Source: Lachnospiraceae bacterium UBA7729
Lineage (GTDB): Bacteria; Bacillota; Clostridia; Lachnospirales; Lachnospiraceae
Direction: 5' to 3'
Length of the DNA stretch: 24,478 nt
NCBI GenBank assembly: GCA_002482005.1
Contig: DLFD01000062.1
Span: 1-24,478, forward strand
Positions 17,531-24,478 of the stretch are shown here, piece after piece (position 1 is the first letter of the stretch; the number at the start of each line of letters is the position of its first letter). The notes under the pieces were generated by a model. That model was not told the DNA's origin. It did no database searches and saw only the letters and a list, made by a program, of their open reading frames with translations. Both the position numbers and the translations under genes were made by a program.

Positions 17531-18322
17531 ATGAAGATTGGATTTATCGGATGCGGCAGCATGGCTTCCGCAATGATCAGAGGGATCCTGAAGAGCGGTC
17601 TTGCCGCTCAAAGCGAGATCATGGCATCCGCGAAGACAGAGCAGACCCGGCAGAAGATCCGTGAGAAGCTGCAGGTCCTGTGCGGAACGAACAGCGAAAC
17701 AGCATCCTTCGCAGACGTCCTGTTTCTTGCCGTGAAGCCTCAGTATTATGAGGAAGTGATCCTTGAGATAAGAGAAAAAGTAAGAAAAGACGAGATCATC
17801 GTTACCATTGCCCCCGGGAAGAACATCTCCTGGCTGACAGGTCTCTTCGGGGAAGGCCAGAAGATCGTTCGCACCATGCCGAACACTCCTGCCATGGTTG
17901 GCGAAGGGATGACGGCAGTCTGCCCGGGAGACGCAGTCAGTGAAGAAGACCTTGATCTGGTGATGAAGCTGCTGGAAAGCTTCGGCAAAGCGGAAGTGAT
18001 CCCGGAGAACCTCATGGACGTTGCAACCGCTGTGTCTGGCTCCAGCCCGGCCTACATCTTCCTTGTGATCGAGGCTATGGCGGATGGCGCAGTCGCCGAT
18101 GGAATGCCGCGCGCCAAGGCCTACCGCTTCGCCGCCCAGGCTGTCCTCGGCTCCGCGAAGATGGTCCTTGAGACCGGAAAACATCCGGGAGAGCTGAAAG
18201 ATATGGTCTGCTCTCCGGGCGGGACCACCATGGAAGCCGTCCGTGTGCTGGAAGAAAAAGGACTGCGTTCTGCGCTGATCGAGGCAGAAAAAGCCTGCGT
18301 GCGGAAGTCCCGGGAGATGTAA
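17531..18322 (+). CDS. proC: Pyrroline-5-carboxylate reductase
   Basis: A protein of 263 residues, of normal ProC size. It reduces pyrroline-5-carboxylate to proline with NAD(P)H, in the cytoplasm. The start at 17531 has SD AGGAGG (17516-17521). The open frame extends further upstream, but that part lacks ProC features. N-terminal Rossmann motif: GFIGCGSMASAMI. Later signatures are ITIAPGKNISWL-like VTIAPGKNISW, RTMPNTPAMVGEGM, the dimer-domain SGSSPAYIFLVIEAMADG, and the ProC C-terminal VCSPGGTTMEAVRVLEEKG. It stands alone, convergent to upp and divergent from the NlpC/P60 gene. Confidence 0.96.
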   Translation: MKIGFIGCGSMASAMIRGILKSGLAAQSEIMASAKTEQTRQKIREKLQVLCGTNSETASFADVLFLAVKPQYYEEVILEIREKVRKDEIIVTIAPGKNISWLTGLFGEGQKIVRTMPNTPAMVGEGMTAVCPGDAVSEEDLDLVMKLLESFGKAEVIPENLMDVATAVSGSSPAYIFLVIEAMADGAVADGMPRAKAYRFAAQAVLGSAKMVLETGKHPGELKDMVCSPGGTTMEAVRVLEEKGLRSALIEAEKACVRKSREM

Positions 18323-18368
18323 GCAGAAAAGGCACAGGCAGACCCCATCTTTCCTGATAAAATAGTTA

Positions 18369-18390
18369 AGCCCGGTATGGGTGCTGTTTT
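18369..18390. terminator. Small bidirectional terminator between proC and upp
   Basis: Plus strand: AGCCC pairs with GGG-T-GCT (one-base bulge) and GTTTTCTTT follows. On the other strand TTAACTATTTTATC follows the same hairpin. It lies in the 70-bp gap between two convergent genes. The stem is short, so efficiency is uncertain. Confidence 0.5.
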
Positions 18391-18392
18391 CT

Positions 18393-19022
18393 TTACTTGG
18401 TTCCGAAGATCCTGTCTCCTGCATCTCCAAGTCCTGGGATAATGTACCCGTTATCGTTCAGACGCTCATCGATCGCGCATACGTAGATGTCAACGTCCGG
18501 ATGTTCCTTCTGGACTCTTGCGACTCCCTCCGGGGCCGCGATGATGTTCAGCATGCGGATATGCCTGCAGCCATGGCCTTTCAGCATGGTCAGCGCGGCG
18601 CATGCGGAACCGCCGGTAGCCAGCATCGGGTCGACGACGAAGACTTCACGCTCCCCGCAGTCTGCCGGAAGCTTGCAGTAATACTCGACCGGGTTCAGGG
18701 TCTCCGGGTCACGGTAAAGTCCGATATGTCCGACTTTCGCGGCCGGGATCATCTGAAGCATTCCCTCGACCATTCCGAGGCCCGCTCTCAGGATCGGAAC
18801 AACAGCCAGTTTTCTCCCGGAAAGCTGCTTTGCGGTCATCCTGGCGATCGGTGTATCGATCTCGACATCCTCAAGCTTCAGATCTCTGGTCGCTTCATAG
18901 CACATGAGGCCTGCGATCTCGGATACGATCATTCTGAAATCCTTCGTTCCGCAGTTCCTGTCACGGATCACACGAAGCTTGTGCTGGATCAGCGGATGAT
19001 CGCAAACTGTTACTTTAGACAT
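18393..19022 (-). CDS. upp: Uracil phosphoribosyltransferase
   Basis: A protein of 209 residues, exactly the family's normal size. It makes UMP from uracil and PRPP in the pyrimidine salvage pathway. Signatures: an N-terminal HPLIQHKLRVIRD, RAGLGMVEG, the PRPP-binding VVDPMLATGGSA, and the C-terminal GLGDAGDRIFGTK. The start follows a strong SD (AAGGAGGA). A 224-nt leader with several stem-loops separates it from the LMW-PTP-like gene on the same strand. Gene order sua5, ywlE-like, upp recalls the Bacillus ywl-upp region. Confidence 0.97.
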   Translation of the reverse strand: MSKVTVCDHPLIQHKLRVIRDRNCGTKDFRMIVSEIAGLMCYEATRDLKLEDVEIDTPIARMTAKQLSGRKLAVVPILRAGLGMVEGMLQMIPAAKVGHIGLYRDPETLNPVEYYCKLPADCGEREVFVVDPMLATGGSACAALTMLKGHGCRHIRMLNIIAAPEGVARVQKEHPDVDIYVCAIDERLNDNGYIIPGLGDAGDRIFGTK

Positions 19023-19246
19023 ACTCGTCCTCCTTTTGTGGGCAGTAATACTGCCATCCTGATAGTTGTCCCCGCCGCATCTCCATTTCCCCCGGAAATG
19101 TTCTGCAGCCCCTCTGTATATCTGCCCGCAGAGGCCTTTCTTTCTTCCACTCAGACCTCTCTGCGGTATAAACCGGCGCCGTCATGACGCCGGGGATTAC
19201 CATATCGATCTTACGGACGCTTTCCCGAAGTACCAGGGCGCCTTTG
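19023..19246 (-). promoter_or_regulatory. Structured leader of upp
   Basis: This 224-nt gap holds four stem-loops on the minus strand, in order: CCGGCG/CGCCGG (19173-19193, followed by TTTAT, a possible weak terminator), a longer arm pair at 19126-19166 with a two-base insert, CATTTCC/GGAAATG (19084-19100) and GGCAGT/ACTGCC (19041-19055). None has a long T-run. An open frame runs through the gap into upp but has no SD. I see no known riboswitch. Confidence 0.4.
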
Positions 19247-19705
19247 TCAGCCGTTCTCTTCGGTCATCAGGATCCCGGCCAGGCGCTCGACCTGGGCTTT
19301 CAGCTCCTCAAAGCACTTCCCATAGTCGCCGAGCGTTCCTCCGTAGGGATCATCGATCTCCCTGTCGCCCCGGATGTATTCGGTGAGAGAAAAGACGTTG
19401 ATCGGGTTTGAAAAATCCTGAAGCAGCCTCTCCTTCTCCGCATCCGTGATCGTCAGGACCAGAGTCCGGTCATCGAAGTCCGTCTCGGTAAGCGGCTCGC
19501 TCTTATGGTCCTTCATCGTAAGGCCCTGTGCGACCAGGACCGCTTCCGCCTTCGGATTGATCGGCTCCGGAAAAAGCACAACAAGCCCCTTGGAGAGGAT
19601 CAGGATATCTTCCAGAAGAAAATGCCGCGAAAGGATCGCCTCCGCCATCGGGCTCGTGGACGTATCGCTCTCGCTCACGAAGATCAGTTTGTCATAGTGC
19701 TTCAT
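19247..19705 (-). CDS. LMW protein-tyrosine-phosphatase-like protein (YwlE family) with lost catalytic residues
   Basis: A protein of 152 residues, of normal family size, with SD GGAGG. The family uses a P-loop of the form VC-GN-CRSPMAE. Here residues 10-21 read VSESDTSTSPMA: the nucleophilic Cys is Ser11, the second Cys is Ser16 and the phosphate-binding Arg is Thr17. The SPMAEAIL helix and the C-terminal DDPYGGT loop, with its general acid Asp, remain. So the fold is preserved but phosphatase chemistry should be absent. In Bacillus YwlE removes phosphate from arginine. The gene follows sua5 by 32 bases. There is no frameshift, so it is not a decayed pseudogene. It may bind phospho-ligands without cutting them (inference). 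Confidence 0.85.
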   Translation of the reverse strand: MKHYDKLIFVSESDTSTSPMAEAILSRHFLLEDILILSKGLVVLFPEPINPKAEAVLVAQGLTMKDHKSEPLTETDFDDRTLVLTITDAEKERLLQDFSNPINVFSLTEYIRGDREIDDPYGGTLGDYGKCFEELKAQVERLAGILMTEENG

Positions 19706-19737
19706 GGTCGTTTCCTCCGCATCTTAGGGGAAATGTT

Positions 19738-20784
19738 TCAGACTTTTATTACCTGGTGTCCGGCGGCCTTGATCAGGCGGTTCATGATGGCCTGTCCCAG
19801 CTTCGGCGTATCAAAAGCCTCGGAATAGATCACGCTGACCTTCCTGTCGTCGAAGTCCCTGAGGATCCCGTAAAGATGCATGGAGATCGTGATCTCCTCC
19901 GCCCTCGATCCGATGGACTTGACGGTCCCATGCCGGTAGAGCGCCGCACTCTCATCCGTCGCGATGATGCCGACCTTCTCTCCTGCCGCTTCCTTCTCCG
20001 CTGCCAGCTCCTCGATCTTCGCCACTACCTTGTCCGCCGGTCCCTCGACGATCGTGAGCGGTGCCTTCGGCGCATAGTGTCTGTATTTCATGCCTGGAGC
20101 CTTCGGATGGAAGTTCGGATCCGCCGAATGAAGTCCCGGGTCCATCCTGACCTCGCCGAGCACCCCCCTCAGCATGTCCATGTTGATATAGCCCGGGCGC
20201 AGCACCATCGGGATATCCTCAGTCAGATCTACGATCGTCGATTCAACGCCGATCCCGACCGGACCGCCGTCGATGATCATGTCGATCCGGCCGTCAAGGT
20301 CATCCTGCACATGCTTTGCCGTCGTCGGACTCGGCCTTCCGGAAGTGTTCGCGGAAGGAGCCGCTATGTATCCGCCTCCTGCCAGGATCATGGCATCCGC
20401 GATCTCATTGTCCGGAAAACGGACCGCGACCGTGGAAAGTCCGCCTGTGGTAGACATCGGAACTCTGTCATTCTTATTCAGGATCATGGTCATCGGTCCC
20501 GGCCAGAAAGCGTCCGCCAGGTCCTTCGCCGCCTGCGGGACTTCCTTTACGATATCCCTCAGGGCATCAAAGTCGGCGATGTGGACGATCAGCGGGTTGT
20601 CGGACGGTCTGCCCTTTGCCGCGTAGATCTTCCTGGAAGCCTCTGCATCCAGGGCATTCCCACCCAGGCCATATACCGTCTCGGTCGGAAATGCGACAAG
20701 CCCTCCGTCAAGAAGGATCTGTCCTGCTTTCTTCATCATCCCTTCGTCGATGCCATGTGTCATGTCAGCTATGATTGTCTTCAT
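19738..20784 (-). CDS. sua5: L-threonylcarbamoyladenylate synthase (Sua5/YwlC)
   Basis: A protein of 348 residues, the size of the two-domain Sua5 form. It makes the threonylcarbamoyl-AMP used for t6A modification of tRNAs reading ANN codons. The N-terminal YrdC domain shows GGLVAFPTETVYGLGGNA, KGRPSDNPLIVHI and APSANTSGRPSPT; a C-terminal Sua5 domain follows from about 215. The ATG at 20784 has SD AGAGGAG and a good promoter 60 bases upstream. It is the first gene of an apparent operon with the YwlE-like protein, possibly reaching upp. Confidence 0.96.
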   Translation of the reverse strand: MKTIIADMTHGIDEGMMKKAGQILLDGGLVAFPTETVYGLGGNALDAEASRKIYAAKGRPSDNPLIVHIADFDALRDIVKEVPQAAKDLADAFWPGPMTMILNKNDRVPMSTTGGLSTVAVRFPDNEIADAMILAGGGYIAAPSANTSGRPSPTTAKHVQDDLDGRIDMIIDGGPVGIGVESTIVDLTEDIPMVLRPGYINMDMLRGVLGEVRMDPGLHSADPNFHPKAPGMKYRHYAPKAPLTIVEGPADKVVAKIEELAAEKEAAGEKVGIIATDESAALYRHGTVKSIGSRAEEITISMHLYGILRDFDDRKVSVIYSEAFDTPKLGQAIMNRLIKAAGHQVIKV

Positions 20785-20848
20785 GATCAGAACTCCTCTG
20801 AAAGCATACCGGAGGGTGCCTTATCCGCACTGCTCCATAATCGCATAG

Positions 20849-20877
20849 ATTATAACACCGAAGCTTCTCTGTGTGAA
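20849..20877 (-). promoter_or_regulatory. Sigma-A-type promoter of sua5
   Basis: Minus strand: TTCACA (20872-20877), 17-base spacer, TATAAT (20849-20854). The -10 is a perfect match and the -35 matches five of six. It gives a leader of about 60 bases before sua5. Confidence 0.75.
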
Positions 20878-20949
20878 CTGACGGATTCTGCTGCACTGTG
20901 CATAATGCTCAAAATAATTCCATTTCCATCCTGAAATATGTGATATACT
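20878..20949 (+). promoter_or_regulatory. Candidate promoters of the S1-domain gene
   Basis: Two plus-strand candidates. CTGACG (20878-20883), 17-base spacer, CATAAT (20901-20906) abuts the sua5 -35 on the other strand. A second -10, TATACT (20944-20949), lies closer to the gene but lacks a good -35. I cannot tell which is used. Confidence 0.4.
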
Positions 20950-20969
20950 GAGGGAAAACTGATGAGCAG

Positions 20970-20985
20970 AGGGTATCGATACCCT
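20970..20985. promoter_or_regulatory. 16-bp perfect palindrome in the S1 leader
   Basis: AGGGTATCGATACCCT is a perfect palindrome 28 bases before the start codon, downstream of both candidate promoters. As DNA it could be an operator; as RNA it would be a hairpin just before the SD. Its function is unknown. Confidence 0.45.
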
Positions 20986-21013
20986 TCCGCCATCGTAAAG
21001 GGAGGGTACCATT

Positions 21014-21982
21014 ATGGCAGATGAAGAAATCAAGAAAGAAACTCAGGCTCCTGCAGCTCCGGCAGCCGCAGAAGAGCCTCAGACCATGGCTGATGTCGAA
21101 GCTGAACTGAATGCTTCGTTCCGTCAGATCAAAGAAGGCGACGTCATCGACTGTGAAGTCGTCGGAGTCGACGATGACAGAATCACGGTGGATCTCGCTT
21201 CCTACACGGACGGAATCATCCGCAAGGATGACGTAAGTGATGATCCGGACTTCTCCATCCGCGATAATTTCCAGGTTGGCCAGAAGCTTCAGGCGACTGT
21301 CATCCGCAAGGACGACCACGGCCATGTAGGCCTGTCCCTGAAGAAGGCTGCTGCACTTGCTGCCTGGGACCGTGCAAGGCAGCTTCTTCAGACCAAAGAA
21401 AACTTCCATGTGAAGATCACCGGGACCACAAAGGCCGGCGCGATCGCTAATCTCGATGGCATCCGCGCATTCATCCCGGCTTCCAAGCTGAGCCTCGGAT
21501 ATGTTTCCGATGATGATCTCCCGAACTGGATCGGAAAGGACATCGAAGTCCGCGTCATCACCGCAGATGAGGCAGGCAACCGTCTGGTCCTCTCCGCAAA
21601 GGACATCCTCTTCGAGAAGCGGGATGAGGAGCGCAAGGCTCATCTGGCGCTCGTCAAGGCCGGAACCGTCACGGAAGGAACCGTCGAGTCCATCAAGGAT
21701 TACGGCGCATTTGTCGACATCGGGGACGGTGTCACCGGACTGCTTCACGTCTCCCAGATCAGCCAGAAGAGGATCAAGACTCCGGCAGACGTCCTGAAGG
21801 TCGGTCAGAAGGTCAAAGTCAAGATCACAAAGGTCGCTGACGGCCGTGTTTCCCTGAGCATGAAGGCTCTGGAAGGAGAAAGCGCACCGGCAGAGCGCGA
21901 GGAAGAAGAGCATGTCGAGATCCCGAAGAGTGAAGAGATCGGAACAAGCTTCGCGGATCTGCTGAAGGGCATCAGGCTGTAA
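21014..21982 (+). CDS. S1 RNA-binding protein with three S1 domains (30S ribosomal protein S1 homologue)
   Basis: A protein of 322 residues with a start at 21014 and SD GGGAGGG. An Ala/Pro/Glu-rich N-terminus precedes three S1 domains at about 39-112 (EGDVIDCEVVGVDDDRITVD), 129-203 and 215-287. The last is the best match, with GTVESIKDYGAFVDIGDGVTGLLHVSQIS. Such short S1 proteins are common in Firmicutes and bind mRNA, often near the ribosome. E. coli RpsA has six domains, so it is not a strict equivalent. It is transcribed alone, with a terminator 22 bases after the stop. Confidence 0.9.
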   Translation: MADEEIKKETQAPAAPAAAEEPQTMADVEAELNASFRQIKEGDVIDCEVVGVDDDRITVDLASYTDGIIRKDDVSDDPDFSIRDNFQVGQKLQATVIRKDDHGHVGLSLKKAAALAAWDRARQLLQTKENFHVKITGTTKAGAIANLDGIRAFIPASKLSLGYVSDDDLPNWIGKDIEVRVITADEAGNRLVLSAKDILFEKRDEERKAHLALVKAGTVTEGTVESIKDYGAFVDIGDGVTGLLHVSQISQKRIKTPADVLKVGQKVKVKITKVADGRVSLSMKALEGESAPAEREEEEHVEIPKSEEIGTSFADLLKGIRL

Positions 21983-22003
21983 GACACGTTTTCCTGCTAT
22001 TTA

Positions 22004-22043
22004 ACCTGCCCCAGGTGTTCCGATACACCTGGGGCAGGTCTTT
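22004..22043 (+). terminator. Intrinsic terminator of the S1 gene
   Basis: A 15-bp perfect stem (ACCTGCCCCAGGTGT with its complement at 22025-22039) with a 6-nt loop, followed by CTTT. The stem is very stable; the T-run is short. Confidence 0.8.
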
Positions 22044-22166
22044 CAAAACTTTGTCGCGCGGATTCCCGTGACTTCCACCCTTCGGGTGCGCAGGGCGACT
22101 CGTGGGAGGAGCGCAACATAACAATATCACGACGTCGTGGGCTCATACCCGCGACAAAGTTTGAAG
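22041..22166. other. Structured intergenic element with 13-bp inverted ends (possible ncRNA or MITE-like repeat)
   Basis: AAACTTTGTCGCG (22046-22058) is repeated inverted at 22150-22162, and the match extends outward with two single-base gaps. Inside are a CACCC/GGGTG hairpin (22076-22088) closed outward by CCCGTGA with TCGTGGG (two G-U pairs), the palindrome CACGACGTCGTG (22128-22139), and GGG-CTCATA-CCC. Nearly every part can pair, giving a branched fold. It has no open frame of note. I recognise no Rfam family in it. It lies between the S1 terminator and the next hairpin. Confidence 0.6.
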
Positions 22167-22232
22167 ACCCCGGCTGGCCGGTTCCGATATCCTTGCATCT
22201 GGATATCGGGACCGCCCTTCCGGGGTCTTTTT
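22166..22232 (+). terminator. Long hairpin terminator downstream of the structured element
   Basis: GACCCCGG (22166-22173) pairs with CCGGGGTC (22220-22227); inside, a 14-bp arm pair (22179-22192 with 22201-22214, one G-U) closes an 8-nt loop. Five T follow on the plus strand. On the minus strand the same hairpin lies 16 bases past the stop of the phosphoglycerol transferase gene and may end its transcript weakly. Confidence 0.8.
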
Positions 22233-22248
22233 ATAGACTGGAAACGCC

Positions 22249-24384
22249 TCAGTTGATGTTCCCGCTGTGTTTCTTAAGCCACTTTTTGATCTTCTTTCCC
22301 AGCGAGTCCGGCTCCAGCTTCACACCGTACTTGTCGCACTGGTACGCTTCCGCATTGCCTCCGCCCGCGTCGTACTTCAGGTGATAATAATGCGTGTCGA
22401 TGTGGATCCCGCGGACTCCGTCGATCATGCAGTGAGGCTGGATCTTGATCCTGCCGTCGAACGCCTGCGTGGTCGGGATCTGGATCTTGATCTCATAGAC
22501 GCCCGGCTCCACCTCCGTGGAATCGGTCCAGGAAACGTAATCAGACCCGTTCACGGTATATCCGTACATATGGAGCGAAGCACGGAAGCCCTCTACCTTA
22601 TCGGATGTCACGTTCGTGATCCGGTAGGTGATGGTCGAAGTCTCCGGATCGTAGTCGCCGTATTCGATGTCTGCGGTTACCTTCTTCAGGTTGGACTGCT
22701 CATCCATCCACTCGGAGCTCTTCATGAGTTCCGTGTTGACATAGTCAAGGCCGTCTCTCTCGACGATGGTATCCAGGTCAGAGAAGAGGTTGGTGCCTAG
22801 TCCGAGGCGGTCGCCGTCGATCGTGACTCCCATAGCCGCAAGCGTCGTCGGGAAGTTATCGATGGTGGCAAACTCACGGTAATCGTTTCTGACCGGCTTG
22901 ACAGCAGAGTTCAGGTAGCAGGTGTAGACCTTGCGGCGGTAATCATACGCCGCGCTCGCGCAGAACTCCTTGTTCATGGTCGGGTGATCGCCGGACAGGA
23001 TGACTGTCGTATTGTCGTACCAGGGCTGCTCCTGGATCCACTTGACGAACTCGACTACCTGCTTGTCGTTCAGGTGGATGACATTCGCATACTGTTCCGG
23101 ATAGAGATCCTCGTAGCCTGTGTCCTTATATCCTTCCGGATAGTGGGTATCGACGGTCAGCATCGTGAAGTCGAATGGCTGGTCGCCTTCCCCCAGCTCC
23201 GTCAGTCTCTTCTTCGCATACTCGAAGAGCTTGACATCCTCAAAGCCCCACCAGACCTTATAGTCAGACGGAAGGGTCCCGTCGGTCGTGAAACGCTTCC
23301 AGTCATAGAAGTCGTAGTTGCCATGCTCTGAGAAGCAGAGCCGTCTTCCTCCGAAGGTTGCATCCGAACCGAACATCATGTTCATCGAATAGCCTTCCTT
23401 CTGAAGGATATCTCCGAGACAGGTCAGATTCGGGAAGAAGGCATCCTGGGTATTCATGAAGTTGGTCCCGACACCGTTGATCTCGATCGGGATCTTCAGG
23501 GGCAGACCGGATGTGGCTGCCCACATACCCGCCATGGTCCAGGTACTGTACTTCAGAGCATTTCCGCCATCCAGCTTCTCAGACTGCTGATCGCCTGCGA
23601 AGTCGTAATTGCCTTCTGTCCTGGCAAGCGCTGTCAGCTCCGGGATGTAATTATCGTCAAACAGGCCGCCGCTGTCCTTGTCCGAATAGGACATCTCCAT
23701 GGACTCGAGGAAGATGTAGATCAGATTTCTTTTCTTCTCCGGGAAAGTCAGCTGAGTCGTTGCCGGATCAACATAATTGTCCTCGATATAGGTGGATTCT
23801 TCTCCGAGAGAAGAGATTCTCTGGCCGATCCCCAGCTTATCCCAGATCCTCTTGATCTGGATGCTGCCGAAGATGACCGATGCGATCATCACGCACAGAA
23901 GAAGGTATCTGCGGATAAGCTTTCTCTTCTTCGTATTCTTCCTCTCATGGTCCCTGCGGAGTTCCTCGGCCTTCTCGGCAGAAACTTCTGCCGGGACCAC
24001 CTTCTTCTCTCCATTCTCCTTTACCACCTTGTCCTTAGGCGGCTGCTTGGGCAGCAGGAAGATGTGATAGATCGCGATCACGGAAAGCAGGACCGCCACC
24101 GGACCGATCACGCAGTATGCGATATAGTTCCAGATGATACCGGTGTCGGTTCCCTTCAGCGGCTGGGTGATCGTGAACATGACTTCATCCAGCGACAGAT
24201 CGCCCCACTCATCTGTTACCCACTTTGAGGTCAGTCCCGCGATCATCATGAATGTGGTAACGAAATACATGATAAAGCGGATGACCCGGAAGTTCGCTTT
24301 CTCACGCGGATACGGCGGCTTCACACCGCCCCCGCTTACGGAGGCACTTCTCTTCTTTTCCTTGTTCTCCTCACTCATCTGCAT
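22249..24384 (-). CDS. LTA synthase/OpgB-family phosphoglycerol transferase, membrane bound
   Basis: A protein of 711 residues. Membrane helices at about 34-52, 84-110 and 159-176, separated by a Lys/Glu-rich cytoplasmic stretch, precede an extracellular alkaline-phosphatase-fold domain from about 215. Catalytic features: E227 (IYIFLESMEMSY), T281 near STWTMAGMWAATSGLPL, DTHYPEG and LSGDHPTMN. These match phosphoglycerol transferases; the WTMAG context is closer to OpgB/MdoB than to LtaS. The substrate is likely a glycerol-phosphate polymer or sugar decoration of the envelope. After about 560 comes an extra beta-rich domain (ITYRITNVTSDKVEGFRASL). The SD is weak (AGAAG), so M3 (24378) is an alternative start. 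Confidence 0.9.
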   Translation of the reverse strand: MQMSEENKEKKRSASVSGGGVKPPYPREKANFRVIRFIMYFVTTFMMIAGLTSKWVTDEWGDLSLDEVMFTITQPLKGTDTGIIWNYIAYCVIGPVAVLLSVIAIYHIFLLPKQPPKDKVVKENGEKKVVPAEVSAEKAEELRRDHERKNTKKRKLIRRYLLLCVMIASVIFGSIQIKRIWDKLGIGQRISSLGEESTYIEDNYVDPATTQLTFPEKKRNLIYIFLESMEMSYSDKDSGGLFDDNYIPELTALARTEGNYDFAGDQQSEKLDGGNALKYSTWTMAGMWAATSGLPLKIPIEINGVGTNFMNTQDAFFPNLTCLGDILQKEGYSMNMMFGSDATFGGRRLCFSEHGNYDFYDWKRFTTDGTLPSDYKVWWGFEDVKLFEYAKKRLTELGEGDQPFDFTMLTVDTHYPEGYKDTGYEDLYPEQYANVIHLNDKQVVEFVKWIQEQPWYDNTTVILSGDHPTMNKEFCASAAYDYRRKVYTCYLNSAVKPVRNDYREFATIDNFPTTLAAMGVTIDGDRLGLGTNLFSDLDTIVERDGLDYVNTELMKSSEWMDEQSNLKKVTADIEYGDYDPETSTITYRITNVTSDKVEGFRASLHMYGYTVNGSDYVSWTDSTEVEPGVYEIKIQIPTTQAFDGRIKIQPHCMIDGVRGIHIDTHYYHLKYDAGGGNAEAYQCDKYGVKLEPDSLGKKIKKWLKKHSGNIN

Positions 24385-24445
24385 CAGTTCTGTCTTCTTT
24401 CTTCTATGACATGTCTACAGCTGCCGACTCGTCAGGCTCCTTACT

Positions 24446-24451
24446 ATTATA
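24446..24451 (-). promoter_or_regulatory. Candidate -10 of the phosphoglycerol transferase gene
   Basis: TATAAT, in the context TATATAATAG, lies about 60 bases upstream of the start on the minus strand. No convincing -35 is seen at 16-18 bases. Confidence 0.45.
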
Positions 24452-24478
24452 TAGAATGATGTTGGGGTCGATTAAGAG

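Noticed and set aside
17504..18430. A 308-codon minus-strand open frame
   Set aside because: It is antisense to proC and has no motifs of its own.
19015..19203. A 62-codon minus-strand frame running into the upp start
   Set aside because: It has no SD, crosses four stem-loops and overlaps the upp start. A leader peptide cannot be excluded but is not supported.
19756..20934. A 392-codon plus-strand open frame
   Set aside because: It is antisense to sua5, which is certain from its motifs. Its composition is Arg/Asp-rich as expected for a shadow frame.
20909..21913. A 334-codon minus-strand open frame
   Set aside because: It is antisense to the S1 protein gene; the three S1 domains settle the strand.
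22046..22162. A tRNA or known riboswitch in the inverted-repeat element
   Set aside because: There is no cloverleaf or CCA end, no anticodon arm, and no known riboswitch core. The stem closes a much longer region than a tRNA.

Overview
The window looks like a chromosomal piece from an anaerobic, Gram-positive Clostridia-type bacterium, most likely a Lachnospiraceae relative. This is inferred from strong Shine-Dalgarno (SD) sequences, occasional TTG starts, secreted proteins with cell-wall-binding repeats and Cys-rich 'GH' repeats, an S1 protein with three S1 domains, and the order sua5 - ywlE-like - upp, which recalls the Bacillus ywl-upp neighbourhood. No species can be named from the sequence alone.

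Left region (1-9546, all minus strand): a complete type I-E CRISPR-Cas operon, read right to left as cas3, cas8e/cse1, cse2, cas7e, cas5e, cas6e, cas1e and cas2e. The genes overlap or sit close together. The cas2 gene is fused to a DnaQ-type DEDDh exonuclease domain and runs off the left edge. No CRISPR array is in the window; if present it should lie left of position 1. By eye this block is more AT-rich than the rest, which fits acquisition by transfer.

Middle region (9738-15497, minus strand): a tight four-gene unit. It encodes a secreted transglutaminase-like protein with seven Cys-rich repeats, a MotA/TolQ/ExbB-type membrane protein with a tail of about 380 residues, a MotB/OmpA-type stator partner with a long coiled coil, and a 65-residue basic membrane-associated protein. 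A strong terminator follows. The middle pair resembles ZorA/ZorB of the Zorya anti-phage systems, but none of the known Zorya effectors (ZorC, ZorD, ZorE) is present. Two related 31-nt hairpins with the same 14-3-14 geometry bracket this unit (9637-9667 and 15526-15556). This is the best candidate for an undescribed system here.

Right region (15733-24384): a secreted NlpC/P60 cell-wall hydrolase with a good WalR-type box upstream; then proC (plus strand); upp, an LMW-PTP-like protein that has lost its catalytic Cys and Arg, and sua5 (minus strand, the latter two clearly together); a three-domain S1 protein (plus strand); a 190-nt highly structured intergenic stretch with two hairpin terminators around a 13-bp inverted repeat; and an LtaS/OpgB-type phosphoglycerol transferase (minus strand). 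These are mostly housekeeping and envelope genes.
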